Shown: positions 15,142-20,852 of the stretch, piece by piece
Numbering within the stretch: the first letter of the stretch is position 1
Layout: each line of letters starts with the position of its first letter
Origin: an uncultured Ruminococcus sp.
Lineage (GTDB): Bacteria; Bacillota_A; Clostridia; Oscillospirales; Acutalibacteraceae
Assembly (NCBI GenBank): GCA_902798605.1
Contig: CADBXH010000054.1
Location: 1-20,852 of the forward strand
DNA length: 20,852 nucleotides
Reading direction: 5' to 3'
The notes under the pieces: generated by a model
The model's database searches: none
Told to the model about the DNA's origin: nothing
The model's input: only the letters and a program-made list of their open reading frames with translations
Made by a program: the position numbers and the translations under genes

Positions 15142-15570
15142 ATGAAGAATCGCAAGGAAATAGCCAGAGGCATAAAATTCACGCTTTTCTCGGTTTCTGC
15201 CGGGATCATTGAATTTGCCGCATTCGCGCTGCTGGACGGATTTACTCCATGGCCATACTGGCCTAAATATCTGATCGCGCTTGTCCTGTCTGTACTGTGG
15301 AATTTTACATTAAACAGACGTTACACCTTCCGTTCTGCCGGAAACGTGCCGATCGCAATGCTGAAAGTCGCCCTATTTTATGTGGTATTTACGCCGCTTT
15401 CGACCATCTTCGGCAACTTTCTGGCGGAAAACTGCGGCTGGAATGATATTCTTGTCACTGTTTTGAATATGGCTTGCAACCTGGTTTTGGAATATATCTA
15501 CGACCGATTTTTTGTGTTTGGAAAGACGATAGATACAAGAAAAAAGCAATCGGAAGATAAAGAGCAATGA
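15142..15570 (+). CDS. GtrA-like membrane protein, 142 aa
   Basis: A small GtrA/DPMS-type protein with four hydrophobic helices: residues about 12-32, 40-57 (ending in the typical WNFTLNRRYTF), 75-93 and 103-120. The charged NRRYTFR segment after helix 2 and the basic C-terminal tail fit a cytoplasmic loop and tail. In phage O-antigen systems GtrA is thought to flip bactoprenyl-phosphoglucose; in Gram-positives related proteins act in teichoic acid or cell-wall glycan modification. It starts 15 bases after the kinase stop with GGAGA as ribosome binding site, so it is co-transcribed with the HAD phosphatase and FGGY kinase genes. A polyprenyl-phosphate sugar synthase (GtrB-type) is missing from the operon. 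Confidence 0.88.
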   Translation: MKNRKEIARGIKFTLFSVSAGIIEFAAFALLDGFTPWPYWPKYLIALVLSVLWNFTLNRRYTFRSAGNVPIAMLKVALFYVVFTPLSTIFGNFLAENCGWNDILVTVLNMACNLVLEYIYDRFFVFGKTIDTRKKQSEDKEQ

Positions 15571-15585
15571 CGACTGATAAAACGC

Positions 15586-15627
15586 ACTCCCGCTTACCGT
15601 TGATCAAACGGCAAACGGGAGTTTTTT
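15586..15627 (+). terminator. Terminator of the HAD-FGGY-GtrA operon
   Basis: ACTCCCG (15586-15592) and CGGGAGT (15616-15622) enclose an inner CCGTT/AACGG stem, followed by TTTTTT. It lies just before the convergent spoVAD remnant and may also work there, since the remnant's stop is only 12 bases beyond. Confidence 0.9.
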
Positions 15628-15633
15628 ATTTAT

Positions 15634-16023
15634 TCAGGTTTTAAGCTGCACCAAATGCGCGATCGAAGGAATCGTCTTGCTCTGCGCTGCCGTTGTGGAG
15701 CTTAGCATTGCTCCTGTGGCAATAAAGAGGATATTTTTTAATCGCATAGATTCCATTTCTTTTATAATCTTTGAGCAGAGCACCGAAGCGCAGCAGCCGC
15801 AGCCCGAACCGCCCGCGTGTACATCCTGAAGCTCGCGGTCATAGATTAGCAATCCGCAGTCCGAATGATTTTTGCGAATATCGTAACCTTCTTTTTTAAG
15901 CAGATCATTAAGCGACTTGCTCCCCACCTCGCCTAAATCACCTGTGAATATGCTGTCAAAATCCTCAGGCGCGCTGCCGGTATCCTTAAAAAACGCCGCA
16001 ATGGTCTCCGCCGCCGCAGGTGC
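15634..16023 (-). pseudogene. spoVAD: spoVAD C-terminal remnant, 129 codons, 5' part missing
   Basis: SpoVAD is the thiolase-like protein of the spore inner membrane SpoVA complex that moves dipicolinic acid into the forespore. The remnant begins at APAAAETIAAFF and continues through FTGDLGEVGS, HSDCGLLIYD, HAGGSGCGCCASVL and FIATGAMLSS to IPSIAHLVQLKT, collinear with the last ~130 of about 338 residues of B. subtilis SpoVAD. Upstream of APAAA the frame stays open to 16140, but those codons come from the AT-rich flanking repeat and resemble no SpoVAD sequence, so the apparent 168-residue protein is a fusion artefact. No promoter, start or N-terminal thiolase half is present. The reading frame shows no internal stop, which suggests the break is recent or that an intact gene can be restored. 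An assembly join inside the repeat is the alternative. Confidence 0.88.
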
Positions 16024-16136
16024 GATTGTCAAGTCTGAACCAAAAAATATTTTATCATAAAATATCGAGTATTGGCATAAACATTGGATTTTATGATAAC
16101 AAGATTTTTTCATCGAATGGTTGTTCGCGAAAAAAA
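16016..16136. repeat. Left copy of a 121-bp direct repeat
   Basis: It matches 20732-20852 in the same orientation at 120 of 121 positions, the one difference being G at 16037 versus T at 20753. It starts with GCAGGTGCGATTGTCAAGTC, whose first 8 bases are also spoVAD codons. Inside are an almost perfect palindrome, TATTTTATcATAAAATA, and a 12-bp inverted pair, TTATCATAAAAT and ATTTTATGATAA, 24 bases apart. Confidence 0.95.
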
Positions 16137-16192
16137 ACATTGGATTTTATGATAACAAGATTTTTTCATCGAATGGTTGTTCGCGAAAAAAA
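16081..16192. repeat. Two tandem copies of a 56-bp unit
   Basis: The unit runs from ACATTGGATTTTATGATAAC to TCGCGAAAAAAA and occurs at 16081-16136 and again, identically, at 16137-16192. The first unit is the right part of the 121-bp repeat. The window ends exactly at the end of this unit in the right-hand copy, so the number of units there is unknown. Confidence 0.95.
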
Positions 16193-16203
16193 CGTCAAAT
16201 TAT

Positions 16204-16231
16204 TTGACTTGGCAAATCAATTGACTATAAA
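16204..16231 (+). promoter_or_regulatory. Possible promoter reading towards rloB in antisense
   Basis: TTGACT (16204-16209) and TATAAA (16226-16231) are separated by 16 bases, just outside the tandem units. GTCAAATtATTTGAC, a 7-bp inverted repeat, overlaps the -35. A transcript would cross a small reading frame and then run antisense to rloB. Confidence 0.4.
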
Positions 16232-16297
16232 TTCTGTGATTTTTCCGCATCACCATCGGTAAGCCTGTTTTCTAGCCAAACTGGAGGTTGATTTGAA

Positions 16298-16339
16298 ATG
16301 AAGGTATTACCTATCTATTCATCTGTATCATTTAAATAG
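16298..16339 (+). CDS. 13-codon reading frame with a strong ribosome binding site
   Basis: ATG at 16298 encodes MKVLPIYSSVSFK and is preceded by CTGGAGG at ideal spacing. It overlaps the 3' end of the convergent rloB. Promoter, ribosome binding site and start are all present, but the frame stops after 13 codons, as if the first codons of a gene had survived while its body was replaced. It could also be a leader peptide or chance. Confidence 0.3.
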   Translation: MKVLPIYSSVSFK

Positions 16340-16983
16340 TCCCTGAACTTCTCTATGATTTCAAAAACCTTAGTCCCGGGAGCGGATTGAGTCGGTGTTT
16401 TTCCTTGATTCACCATATCAAGTTTACGCGCATTTGTTATTGCGAAATCAAGATTCGGATACAATATATCAAATATATCTTCCCTATTCTTGGCATATGC
16501 TCCGTGTTCCCCAAGATTTTCGGTCAGCTTTGGGAAATACTCGTCTCTGTGTAAATCAGACTGCAAATACATAAAGTGCAACAAAAACCACAACTCAATG
16601 CATTGGTTTGACCATATCGCATGATATTCTACACCATCTTCAGAACTATTGTTTCTACACAATTCTTCTGTTACGTTGAAATTGTCGGCCGGAAAATCAT
16701 CTTTATCATATACTAACCATACATGACTGTATCCATTCGGACTTTCTTGCACAAGCTTTTGAGCATATTCAAACAATCCACGGGTATTTAATCCTGCCCC
16801 TACGATTTCAAACTGAACTCTATTTGCCTCTTTTAATTCTACACGATCCTTCAATGCCTTAAAATATTTCGGCTCTGTTTTTGTTCCCTCACAGATAATA
16901 AGATTATAATCCAGATGCAAATCGCGTTTTTTACTTGTTCTTTCCTTCAACCATTCACTGTGTTTCGGAGGTTTCAAACTCAT
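16315..16983 (-). CDS. rloB: RloB-family TOPRIM protein, putative anti-phage effector, 222 aa
   Basis: The presumed nuclease partner of an AAA15 ATPase. The start is the ATG at 16983, which overlaps the ATPase stop as ATGA and has GGGAGG upstream; the ATG at 16998 would overlap that site. The TOPRIM-like fold shows ICEGTKTEPKYF with E32 and HVWLVYDKDDFP with D93 and D95, the acidic residues that bind metal. SNQCIELWFLLHF is the conserved RloB segment following it. Two-gene ATPase plus RloB units are known as RloA/RloB in restriction-modification loci and as AbiLi/AbiLii in lactococcal abortive infection, and are related in design to PARIS and OLD systems. The gene is AT-rich compared with recQ and leuA, consistent with transfer. 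What triggers it and what it cuts cannot be read from the sequence. Confidence 0.9.
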   Translation of the reverse strand: MSLKPPKHSEWLKERTSKKRDLHLDYNLIICEGTKTEPKYFKALKDRVELKEANRVQFEIVGAGLNTRGLFEYAQKLVQESPNGYSHVWLVYDKDDFPADNFNVTEELCRNNSSEDGVEYHAIWSNQCIELWFLLHFMYLQSDLHRDEYFPKLTENLGEHGAYAKNREDIFDILYPNLDFAITNARKLDMVNQGKTPTQSAPGTKVFEIIEKFRDYLNDTDE

Positions 16984-18185
16984 TTGTCTTCCTCCCAATT
17001 AAGGAAATTTCTTAAATATGGATCAGCTCCATATCTTCCCTCCAAGTATTGCTTTGAATACGAGGCTGTGTTATTGACATGATTCTCCTTCTCGGTTCTA
17101 AAATCATACAAAGAATATATTTCGCTGCTTCTTGACTCATTGAGCGCCGCAAACCAAATCTCATCTCTTCTGAACACCCTATTGTTCATTGTAGTCAAAT
17201 CATGCGATGTGAATAACAGCTGTCCGCCGTATTTATTTATATTTTTATTTTTGAATAACGAAATGATATAACGCAACAACTTCGGATGGAGTTTTGCGTC
17301 TAACTCATCTATAATAACAAGCCTACCTTGCTGTAACGCCAACAAAATATACGGAATCACAGTAAACAGCTTTTTGGTTCCGGCAGATTCGTCTTCATAA
17401 TTCAGCTCATACTTTTGACCCAAAACCTCTCTTTGCAGATAGAATTGATTCTCATTATCATCAAACCTATAGTCTGAAATATCAACACCCATATCATTCA
17501 AACAGGTTAAGACATTTGATTTCCAAAAATCGTCCTCTTGAACATATATACTTAACTCAGACCTCCAATTGGCATAGTTTATCATAATACAAGATTCAAA
17601 CCATTTTTGTGCTTCCGCAATAACAGGAATATCATAATTGATTGCCAAAAAAGACAGATACGGCATTTTGGGATTAACCTCTGTATTGATGGACTTTGAC
17701 CTTATGCCACTGCCAAGTTCTATTTTTTCCCTCTCTCTTTCAAAAACCGTTGCTGTTTTTTTGCCGGTAAAAGCTCTCCAATATAAGCATTCATCAATAA
17801 TCTCATCATCTTTAACTGAGAGATAATATCTAAATTCCTTTTCCTCTGTCCTGAAAAATAAATCAAAAACAGTTGGTTCATTCTTGGAACTGACATCAAA
17901 AGCAAAAGGCTTGATTTTTGTGTGTTGCTGAAAAACAGAAGTTCTGGTTTTTTCAAGTTTGGCAATAGGCAAAACGACAATACTGATCAAACTTATAAGC
18001 GCCATCAACAAATTCGACTTGCCTCCGCCGTTTGGTCCATATATTACGCTGACAGGCAATAAAGAAGAAACACTCTTTCTCTTTATTAATGTATCATCAA
18101 ATTCCGGAATGGATACAGCCTGAAAATCAAAACAAGTTTCATCTTGATATGATTTAAAGTTTTGAAATGAGAACTTACTTATCAT
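16980..18185 (-). CDS. AAA15/OLD-like SMC-type ATPase, RloA/AbiLi-like, 401 aa
   Basis: The sensor or scaffold ATPase of the putative defence pair. The start is the ATG at 18185 with AGGAGG upstream; the frame's first ATG at 18215 lies at the promoter -10 and would not be transcribed. The N-terminal strand MISKFSFQNFKSYQDETCFDF is the typical opening of this family. Walker A is GPNGGGKS (50-57), the signature-like ESAGTKK lies near 265, Walker B is LVIIDE (289-294) in LVIIDELDAKLHP, and the switch histidine is in LLFTSHDL. The middle part is a helical insertion, as in AAA15 proteins. It is translationally coupled to rloB by an ATGA overlap. Known relatives abort phage growth; here the role is inferred from pairing and position inside a repeat-bounded unit. 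Confidence 0.92.
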   Translation of the reverse strand: MISKFSFQNFKSYQDETCFDFQAVSIPEFDDTLIKRKSVSSLLPVSVIYGPNGGGKSNLLMALISLISIVVLPIAKLEKTRTSVFQQHTKIKPFAFDVSSKNEPTVFDLFFRTEEKEFRYYLSVKDDEIIDECLYWRAFTGKKTATVFEREREKIELGSGIRSKSINTEVNPKMPYLSFLAINYDIPVIAEAQKWFESCIMINYANWRSELSIYVQEDDFWKSNVLTCLNDMGVDISDYRFDDNENQFYLQREVLGQKYELNYEDESAGTKKLFTVIPYILLALQQGRLVIIDELDAKLHPKLLRYIISLFKNKNINKYGGQLLFTSHDLTTMNNRVFRRDEIWFAALNESRSSEIYSLYDFRTEKENHVNNTASYSKQYLEGRYGADPYLRNFLNWEEDK

Positions 18186-18206
18186 AACATCGCCTCCTAT
18201 GAATAT

Positions 18207-18235
18207 ATTATACATCTAATATCGTAGAATATCAA
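18207..18235 (-). promoter_or_regulatory. Promoter of the ATPase-rloB operon
   Basis: On the minus strand, TTGATA (complement of 18230-18235) and TATAAT (complement of 18207-18212) are separated by 17 bases. Transcription would start close to 18200, giving a leader of about 15 bases that contains AGGAGG. Confidence 0.8.
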
Positions 18236-18270
18236 GTTTTATTTGCGATTTTATGAAGATTTTTAATTTA

Positions 18271-18298
18271 ATTGATTATATAAGTTTATATAATCAAT
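18271..18298. repeat. 13-bp perfect inverted repeat in the rloA-recQ spacer
   Basis: ATTGATTATATAA (18271-18283) and TTATATAATCAAT (18286-18298) are perfect complements around GT. It lies about 35 bases upstream of the ATPase promoter in the 356-base spacer between 18185 and 18542. It may be an operator or a transcript end signal. The rest of this spacer is AT-rich with promoter-like motifs and no gene. Confidence 0.6.
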
Positions 18299-18341
18299 CT
18301 ATGCTCTAATTATAGATTTTTTATAAATTCTTACATTATCA

Positions 18342-18369
18342 TTGCAAGAGTGACATTTTATGATATAAT
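18342..18369 (+). promoter_or_regulatory. Possible second, upstream promoter of recQ
   Basis: TTGCAA (18342-18347) and TATAAT (18364-18369) are separated by 16 bases. It could give a long recQ leader or a small RNA of the spacer. In such AT-rich DNA it may be fortuitous. Confidence 0.4.
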
Positions 18370-18468
18370 GTTAATATAGGCGTAAGTATAAAATTATAGA
18401 CGATAAACAAAAATCTTTATACGAACATAACTGAATTGTTTTAACACAAATAAACACAGAAAAAAGTA

Positions 18469-18497
18469 TTGACTATCATACGCAATAGTGTTACGAT
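18469..18497 (+). promoter_or_regulatory. Promoter of recQ
   Basis: TTGACT (18469-18474) and TACGAT (18492-18497) are separated by 17 bases. The start near 18504 falls just in front of the LexA-type palindrome. Confidence 0.65.
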
Positions 18498-18506
18498 ATA
18501 AATAAA

Positions 18507-18520
18507 AGAACATATGTTCG
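18507..18520. promoter_or_regulatory. LexA (SOS) box at the recQ transcription start
   Basis: AGAACATATGTTCG contains the perfect palindrome GAACATATGTTC (18508-18519) and differs from the B. subtilis consensus CGAACATATGTTCG only at the first base. It sits at the expected transcription start of recQ, where bound LexA would block transcription until DNA damage. A CGAACATAAC half-site lies further upstream near 18420. Confidence 0.85.
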
Positions 18521-18541
18521 TATATGTTGGACGGTGATTTG

Positions 18542-20590
18542 ATGGCAGCGGATAAGTATGAAGTGCTAAAGCGATATTTTGGATATAGCTCTTTTCGCAA
18601 CGGGCAGGAAGAGTTGGTTGACGCTTTGCTTTCGGGGCGAGATGTCCTCGGAATAATGCCGACAGGCGCCGGAAAATCTCTGTGCTATCAGATCCCGGCT
18701 ATAATGATGAACGGAATCACTTTGGTTATCTCTCCCCTGATTTCGTTGATGAAGGATCAGGTCAACGCATTGGTTCAGCAGGGAGTCAGCGCGGCTTATT
18801 TGAACCGTTCTTTGACCGACGCGCAGTATAATAAAGCGCTTGAAAACGCAAAGCTCGGCAAATACAAAATCATCTATGTCGCTCCGGAAAGGCTTGAATC
18901 GAGTTCATTTTTGCGGTTCGCTATGAATGCGGATATTTCTTTGATCGCCGTTGATGAATCGCACTGTGTTTCACAATGGGGACAGGATTTCCGCCCGAGT
19001 TATCTTAATATCAACGCATTTATCTCAAGGCTGGATCGCCGCCCTGTTATCGGAGCGTTTACGGCAACCGCGACCGAGGAAGTCAAAAGTGACATCATCC
19101 GATTATTGATTCTTAATACCCCAACTGTTGTAACAACAGGCTTTGACCGCCCGAATCTGTTTTTCTCGGTATTAAGGCCTAATAAAAAATCCGCTGAGCT
19201 TCTAAAACTCATCAGGGAGAGAAAGAATCAGTCCGGAATCGTATATTGCTCGACCCGCAAAAAAGTCGAGCAAGTATGTGATCTGCTTAATAAGCGCGGG
19301 ATATCCGCAACGCGCTATCACGCGGGCTTGGAGGATGAGGAGCGCGTTAAGAATCAAGACGATTTTGTTTATGACCGCAAAACCGTTATGGTAGCGACTA
19401 ACGCCTTTGGAATGGGAATCGACAAATCCGATGTGCGTTTTGTTATCCACTACAATATGCCGAAGAATATCGAAAGCTATTATCAGGAAGCCGGCCGCGC
19501 GGGGCGTGACGGCGAGGACGCGGACTGCATTTTGATGTATTCCAAAGCCGACGTCAGCACCTGTAAATACTTCATAGAAAACAATAATGACAACGACGGT
19601 TTATCTCCGGAACAAAAGGAGTTTTTCCGGCAGCGTGAAGAAGAACGATTGAAGCAAATGGTGTTTTACTGCACCACAAGCGACTGTCTCCGCGGATATA
19701 TGCTCAAATACTTCGGTGATGAGCATAAAGAATCCTGCGGAAAATGCTCGAATTGCCTGACTGAATTTGAAGTCGTTGATGTTACCGTTGAAGCGCAAAA
19801 AATCCTGTCCTGCATCATCAGAACCGGACAGAATTACGGCGTAAAAATGGTTATGGATGTACTGCGCGGGATACCGTCAGACAGAATTATAAGAGCTCGG
19901 CTTAACCGCCAGTCGACCTTTGGGATAATGAAGGACGCCAAGGTAACAGAGATAAAATATATAATCGAAAAGCTCGAGGAACAGGGATACATTATTTCTG
20001 TCGGAGCCGGGAAACCGGTATTGCGCGTGACTGAGATGAGCTATCCCGTATTGAGAGGTAACGCGAGCGTTAAGATACGCAAAGCAAGACAGCTGAAATC
20101 AAAAGCTCAAAAAGCTGATATCCACGCTGTTGATCCGGAGCTGTTTGAAGCGCTTAAGGATATCAGAATGTCCTTTGCGAAAAAGAAGGGCGTACCGGCG
20201 TTCGTTATCTTCTCCGACGCGACGCTTGCCGAAATGTGCAGAGTTATGCCGACGACGGAAGCTGAATTTTTGTCGGTCAGCGGCGTCGGCGCAAACAAGC
20301 TCGAAAAATACGGAGACGCGTTTTTGAGGGTGATAAGGAAATACGTCAATGATAAATATGAGGTTGTTGAAGTAGAAAACAACAATACGACAGAACCGCA
20401 AAAAACATATTCAGTTGATAAAATCAGAGCGAGTGGTCTATCTTGGGCATACGCTCCGTGGACAAATGAAGAAGTGGAAAAATTGAAAGAAGAATTCACT
20501 AAGGGAATATCAATAGAAGAACTGTCAAATATCCACGGCAGAACAAAAGGTGCTATCCGCAATAGACTTAAGAAAGAGCACATGGTTTAG
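18542..20590 (+). CDS. recQ: RecQ-family ATP-dependent DNA helicase with C-terminal helix-turn-helix tail, 682 aa
   Basis: A 3'-5' superfamily 2 helicase for recombinational repair. The ATG at 18542 is preferred, with GGTGAT just upstream; the ATG at 18524 touches the LexA box and lacks a site. Domains in order: motif 0 FRNGQ (18-22); Walker A PTGAGKS (40-46); DESH box D138-H141 (DEAH in E. coli) with the aromatic-rich loop QWGQDFRPSY; helicase C with RYHAGLEDEER and YYQEAGRAGRDG; the RecQ zinc site CTTSDCLRGYML...CGKCSNC; a winged-helix RQC domain; HRDC near 525-605 (VIFSDATLAEM, VSGVGANKLEKYG); and a final PWTNEEVEKLKEEF...GRTKGAIRNRL helix-turn-helix, which lengthens it beyond the usual ~610 residues. 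Base and codon use resemble leuA more than the adjacent rloAB. It is probably SOS-induced. Confidence 0.95.
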   Translation: MAADKYEVLKRYFGYSSFRNGQEELVDALLSGRDVLGIMPTGAGKSLCYQIPAIMMNGITLVISPLISLMKDQVNALVQQGVSAAYLNRSLTDAQYNKALENAKLGKYKIIYVAPERLESSSFLRFAMNADISLIAVDESHCVSQWGQDFRPSYLNINAFISRLDRRPVIGAFTATATEEVKSDIIRLLILNTPTVVTTGFDRPNLFFSVLRPNKKSAELLKLIRERKNQSGIVYCSTRKKVEQVCDLLNKRGISATRYHAGLEDEERVKNQDDFVYDRKTVMVATNAFGMGIDKSDVRFVIHYNMPKNIESYYQEAGRAGRDGEDADCILMYSKADVSTCKYFIENNNDNDGLSPEQKEFFRQREEERLKQMVFYCTTSDCLRGYMLKYFGDEHKESCGKCSNCLTEFEVVDVTVEAQKILSCIIRTGQNYGVKMVMDVLRGIPSDRIIRARLNRQSTFGIMKDAKVTEIKYIIEKLEEQGYIISVGAGKPVLRVTEMSYPVLRGNASVKIRKARQLKSKAQKADIHAVDPELFEALKDIRMSFAKKKGVPAFVIFSDATLAEMCRVMPTTEAEFLSVSGVGANKLEKYGDAFLRVIRKYVNDKYEVVEVENNNTTEPQKTYSVDKIRASGLSWAYAPWTNEEVEKLKEEFTKGISIEELSNIHGRTKGAIRNRLKKEHMV

Positions 20591-20619
20591 CAAAAGGCGA
20601 TAAATCGAAAATAAACTGT

Positions 20620-20697
20620 AACCGCTTAACATCTATCCATATACGTTAATCAAAAAGATCAATGTATATTGGAATGGTCGTTAAGCGGTTAATTATT
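20620..20697 (+). terminator. Probable recQ terminator with a long stem-loop
   Basis: AACCGCTTAAC (20620-20630) and GTTAAGCGGTT (20680-20690) form a perfect 11-bp stem. An inner CCATATAC/GTATATTGG pairing shortens the loop. It is followed by AATTATTTG, a modest T-run. Confidence 0.65.
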
Positions 20698-20731
20698 TGT
20701 ATCAAAATGTCAAATTATGGTATCAATTACT

Positions 20732-20852
20732 GCAGGTGCGATTGTCAAGTCTTAACCAAAAAATATTTTATCATAAAATATCGAGTATTGGCATAAACAT
20801 TGGATTTTATGATAACAAGATTTTTTCATCGAATGGTTGTTCGCGAAAAAAA
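20732..20852. repeat. Right copy of the 121-bp direct repeat, cut by the window end
   Basis: It has the same orientation and sequence as 16016-16136 apart from one base. The left flank here (ATCAATTACT) is not spoVAD. The N-terminal part of spoVAD, expected to the right if a simple insertion had occurred, does not appear within the window. Confidence 0.95.

Noticed and set aside
16024..16140. Protein start of the 168-residue spoVAD frame
   Set aside because: The first 39 codons derive from the flanking repeat, which is also found beside recQ, so they are not part of spoVAD.
16081..16192. CRISPR array
   Set aside because: The two 56-bp units are directly adjacent with no spacer, the unit is AT-rich with long A-runs, and no cas gene is present.
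16020..16262. 80-codon open frame on the plus strand over the 56-bp repeats
   Set aside because: It consists of translated tandem repeat DNA, with no ribosome binding site and no similarity to a protein.
20732..20852. Terminal inverted repeats of an insertion sequence bounding the rloAB-recQ unit
   Set aside because: The two copies are in direct, not inverted, orientation, and no transposase or clean target duplication limited to the outer junctions could be defined.

Overview
The window looks like part of a moderate-GC, spore-forming member of the Clostridia, most likely Ruminococcaceae/Oscillospirales. The evidence is a leucine T-box leader on a long (type 2) leuA, a small alpha/beta-type spore protein, the C-terminal part of spoVAD, a Firmicutes-type LexA box, near-consensus sigma-A promoters and strong AGGAGG ribosome binding sites. 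No rRNA, tRNA or CRISPR array was seen. The right edge falls inside a repeat and may be a contig end.

Layout, left to right. (1) 1-2000: an AT-rich pair of divergent genes, an XRE-type repressor and a GtrII-like membrane glycosyltransferase, with a perfect promoter and a palindromic operator between them. (2) 2000-4340: two small palindromic repeats, then a consensus promoter, a T-box riboswitch with a CUC leucine specifier, leuA and its terminators. (3) 4356-7975, minus strand: a 31-residue SASP-like gene and a 1135-residue soluble hybrid sensor kinase. (4) 8229-9098: endonuclease IV (nfo). (5) 9195-12696, minus strand: two GT4 glycosyltransferases in one operon, resembling the pairs that make membrane glycolipids, then a CapE-type UDP-GlcNAc 4,6-dehydratase as a single-gene unit. 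(6) 12895-15570: an operon of HAD phosphatase, FGGY sugar kinase and GtrA-like membrane protein. (7) 15634-20852: a broken spoVAD whose 5' part is replaced by a roughly 121-bp repeat; an AT-rich anti-phage-type pair (AAA15 ATPase plus RloB, the architecture of AbiL); a divergent recQ with a LexA box; and a second direct copy of the same repeat at the end of the window.

Several genes share a cell-surface glycan or glycolipid theme (GtrII-like, GT4 pair, CapE, GtrA, possibly the sugar kinase and HAD phosphatase). The most unusual region is the 4716-bp unit bounded by direct repeats. It combines a putative abortive-infection pair with an SOS-type recQ and sits inside a sporulation gene. The repeats contain palindromes and a tandem 56-bp unit, and no recombinase is visible, so the element either moves in trans, continues beyond the window, or belongs to an unrecognised repeat-mediated cassette arrangement. 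An assembly artefact at the repeat must also be considered.
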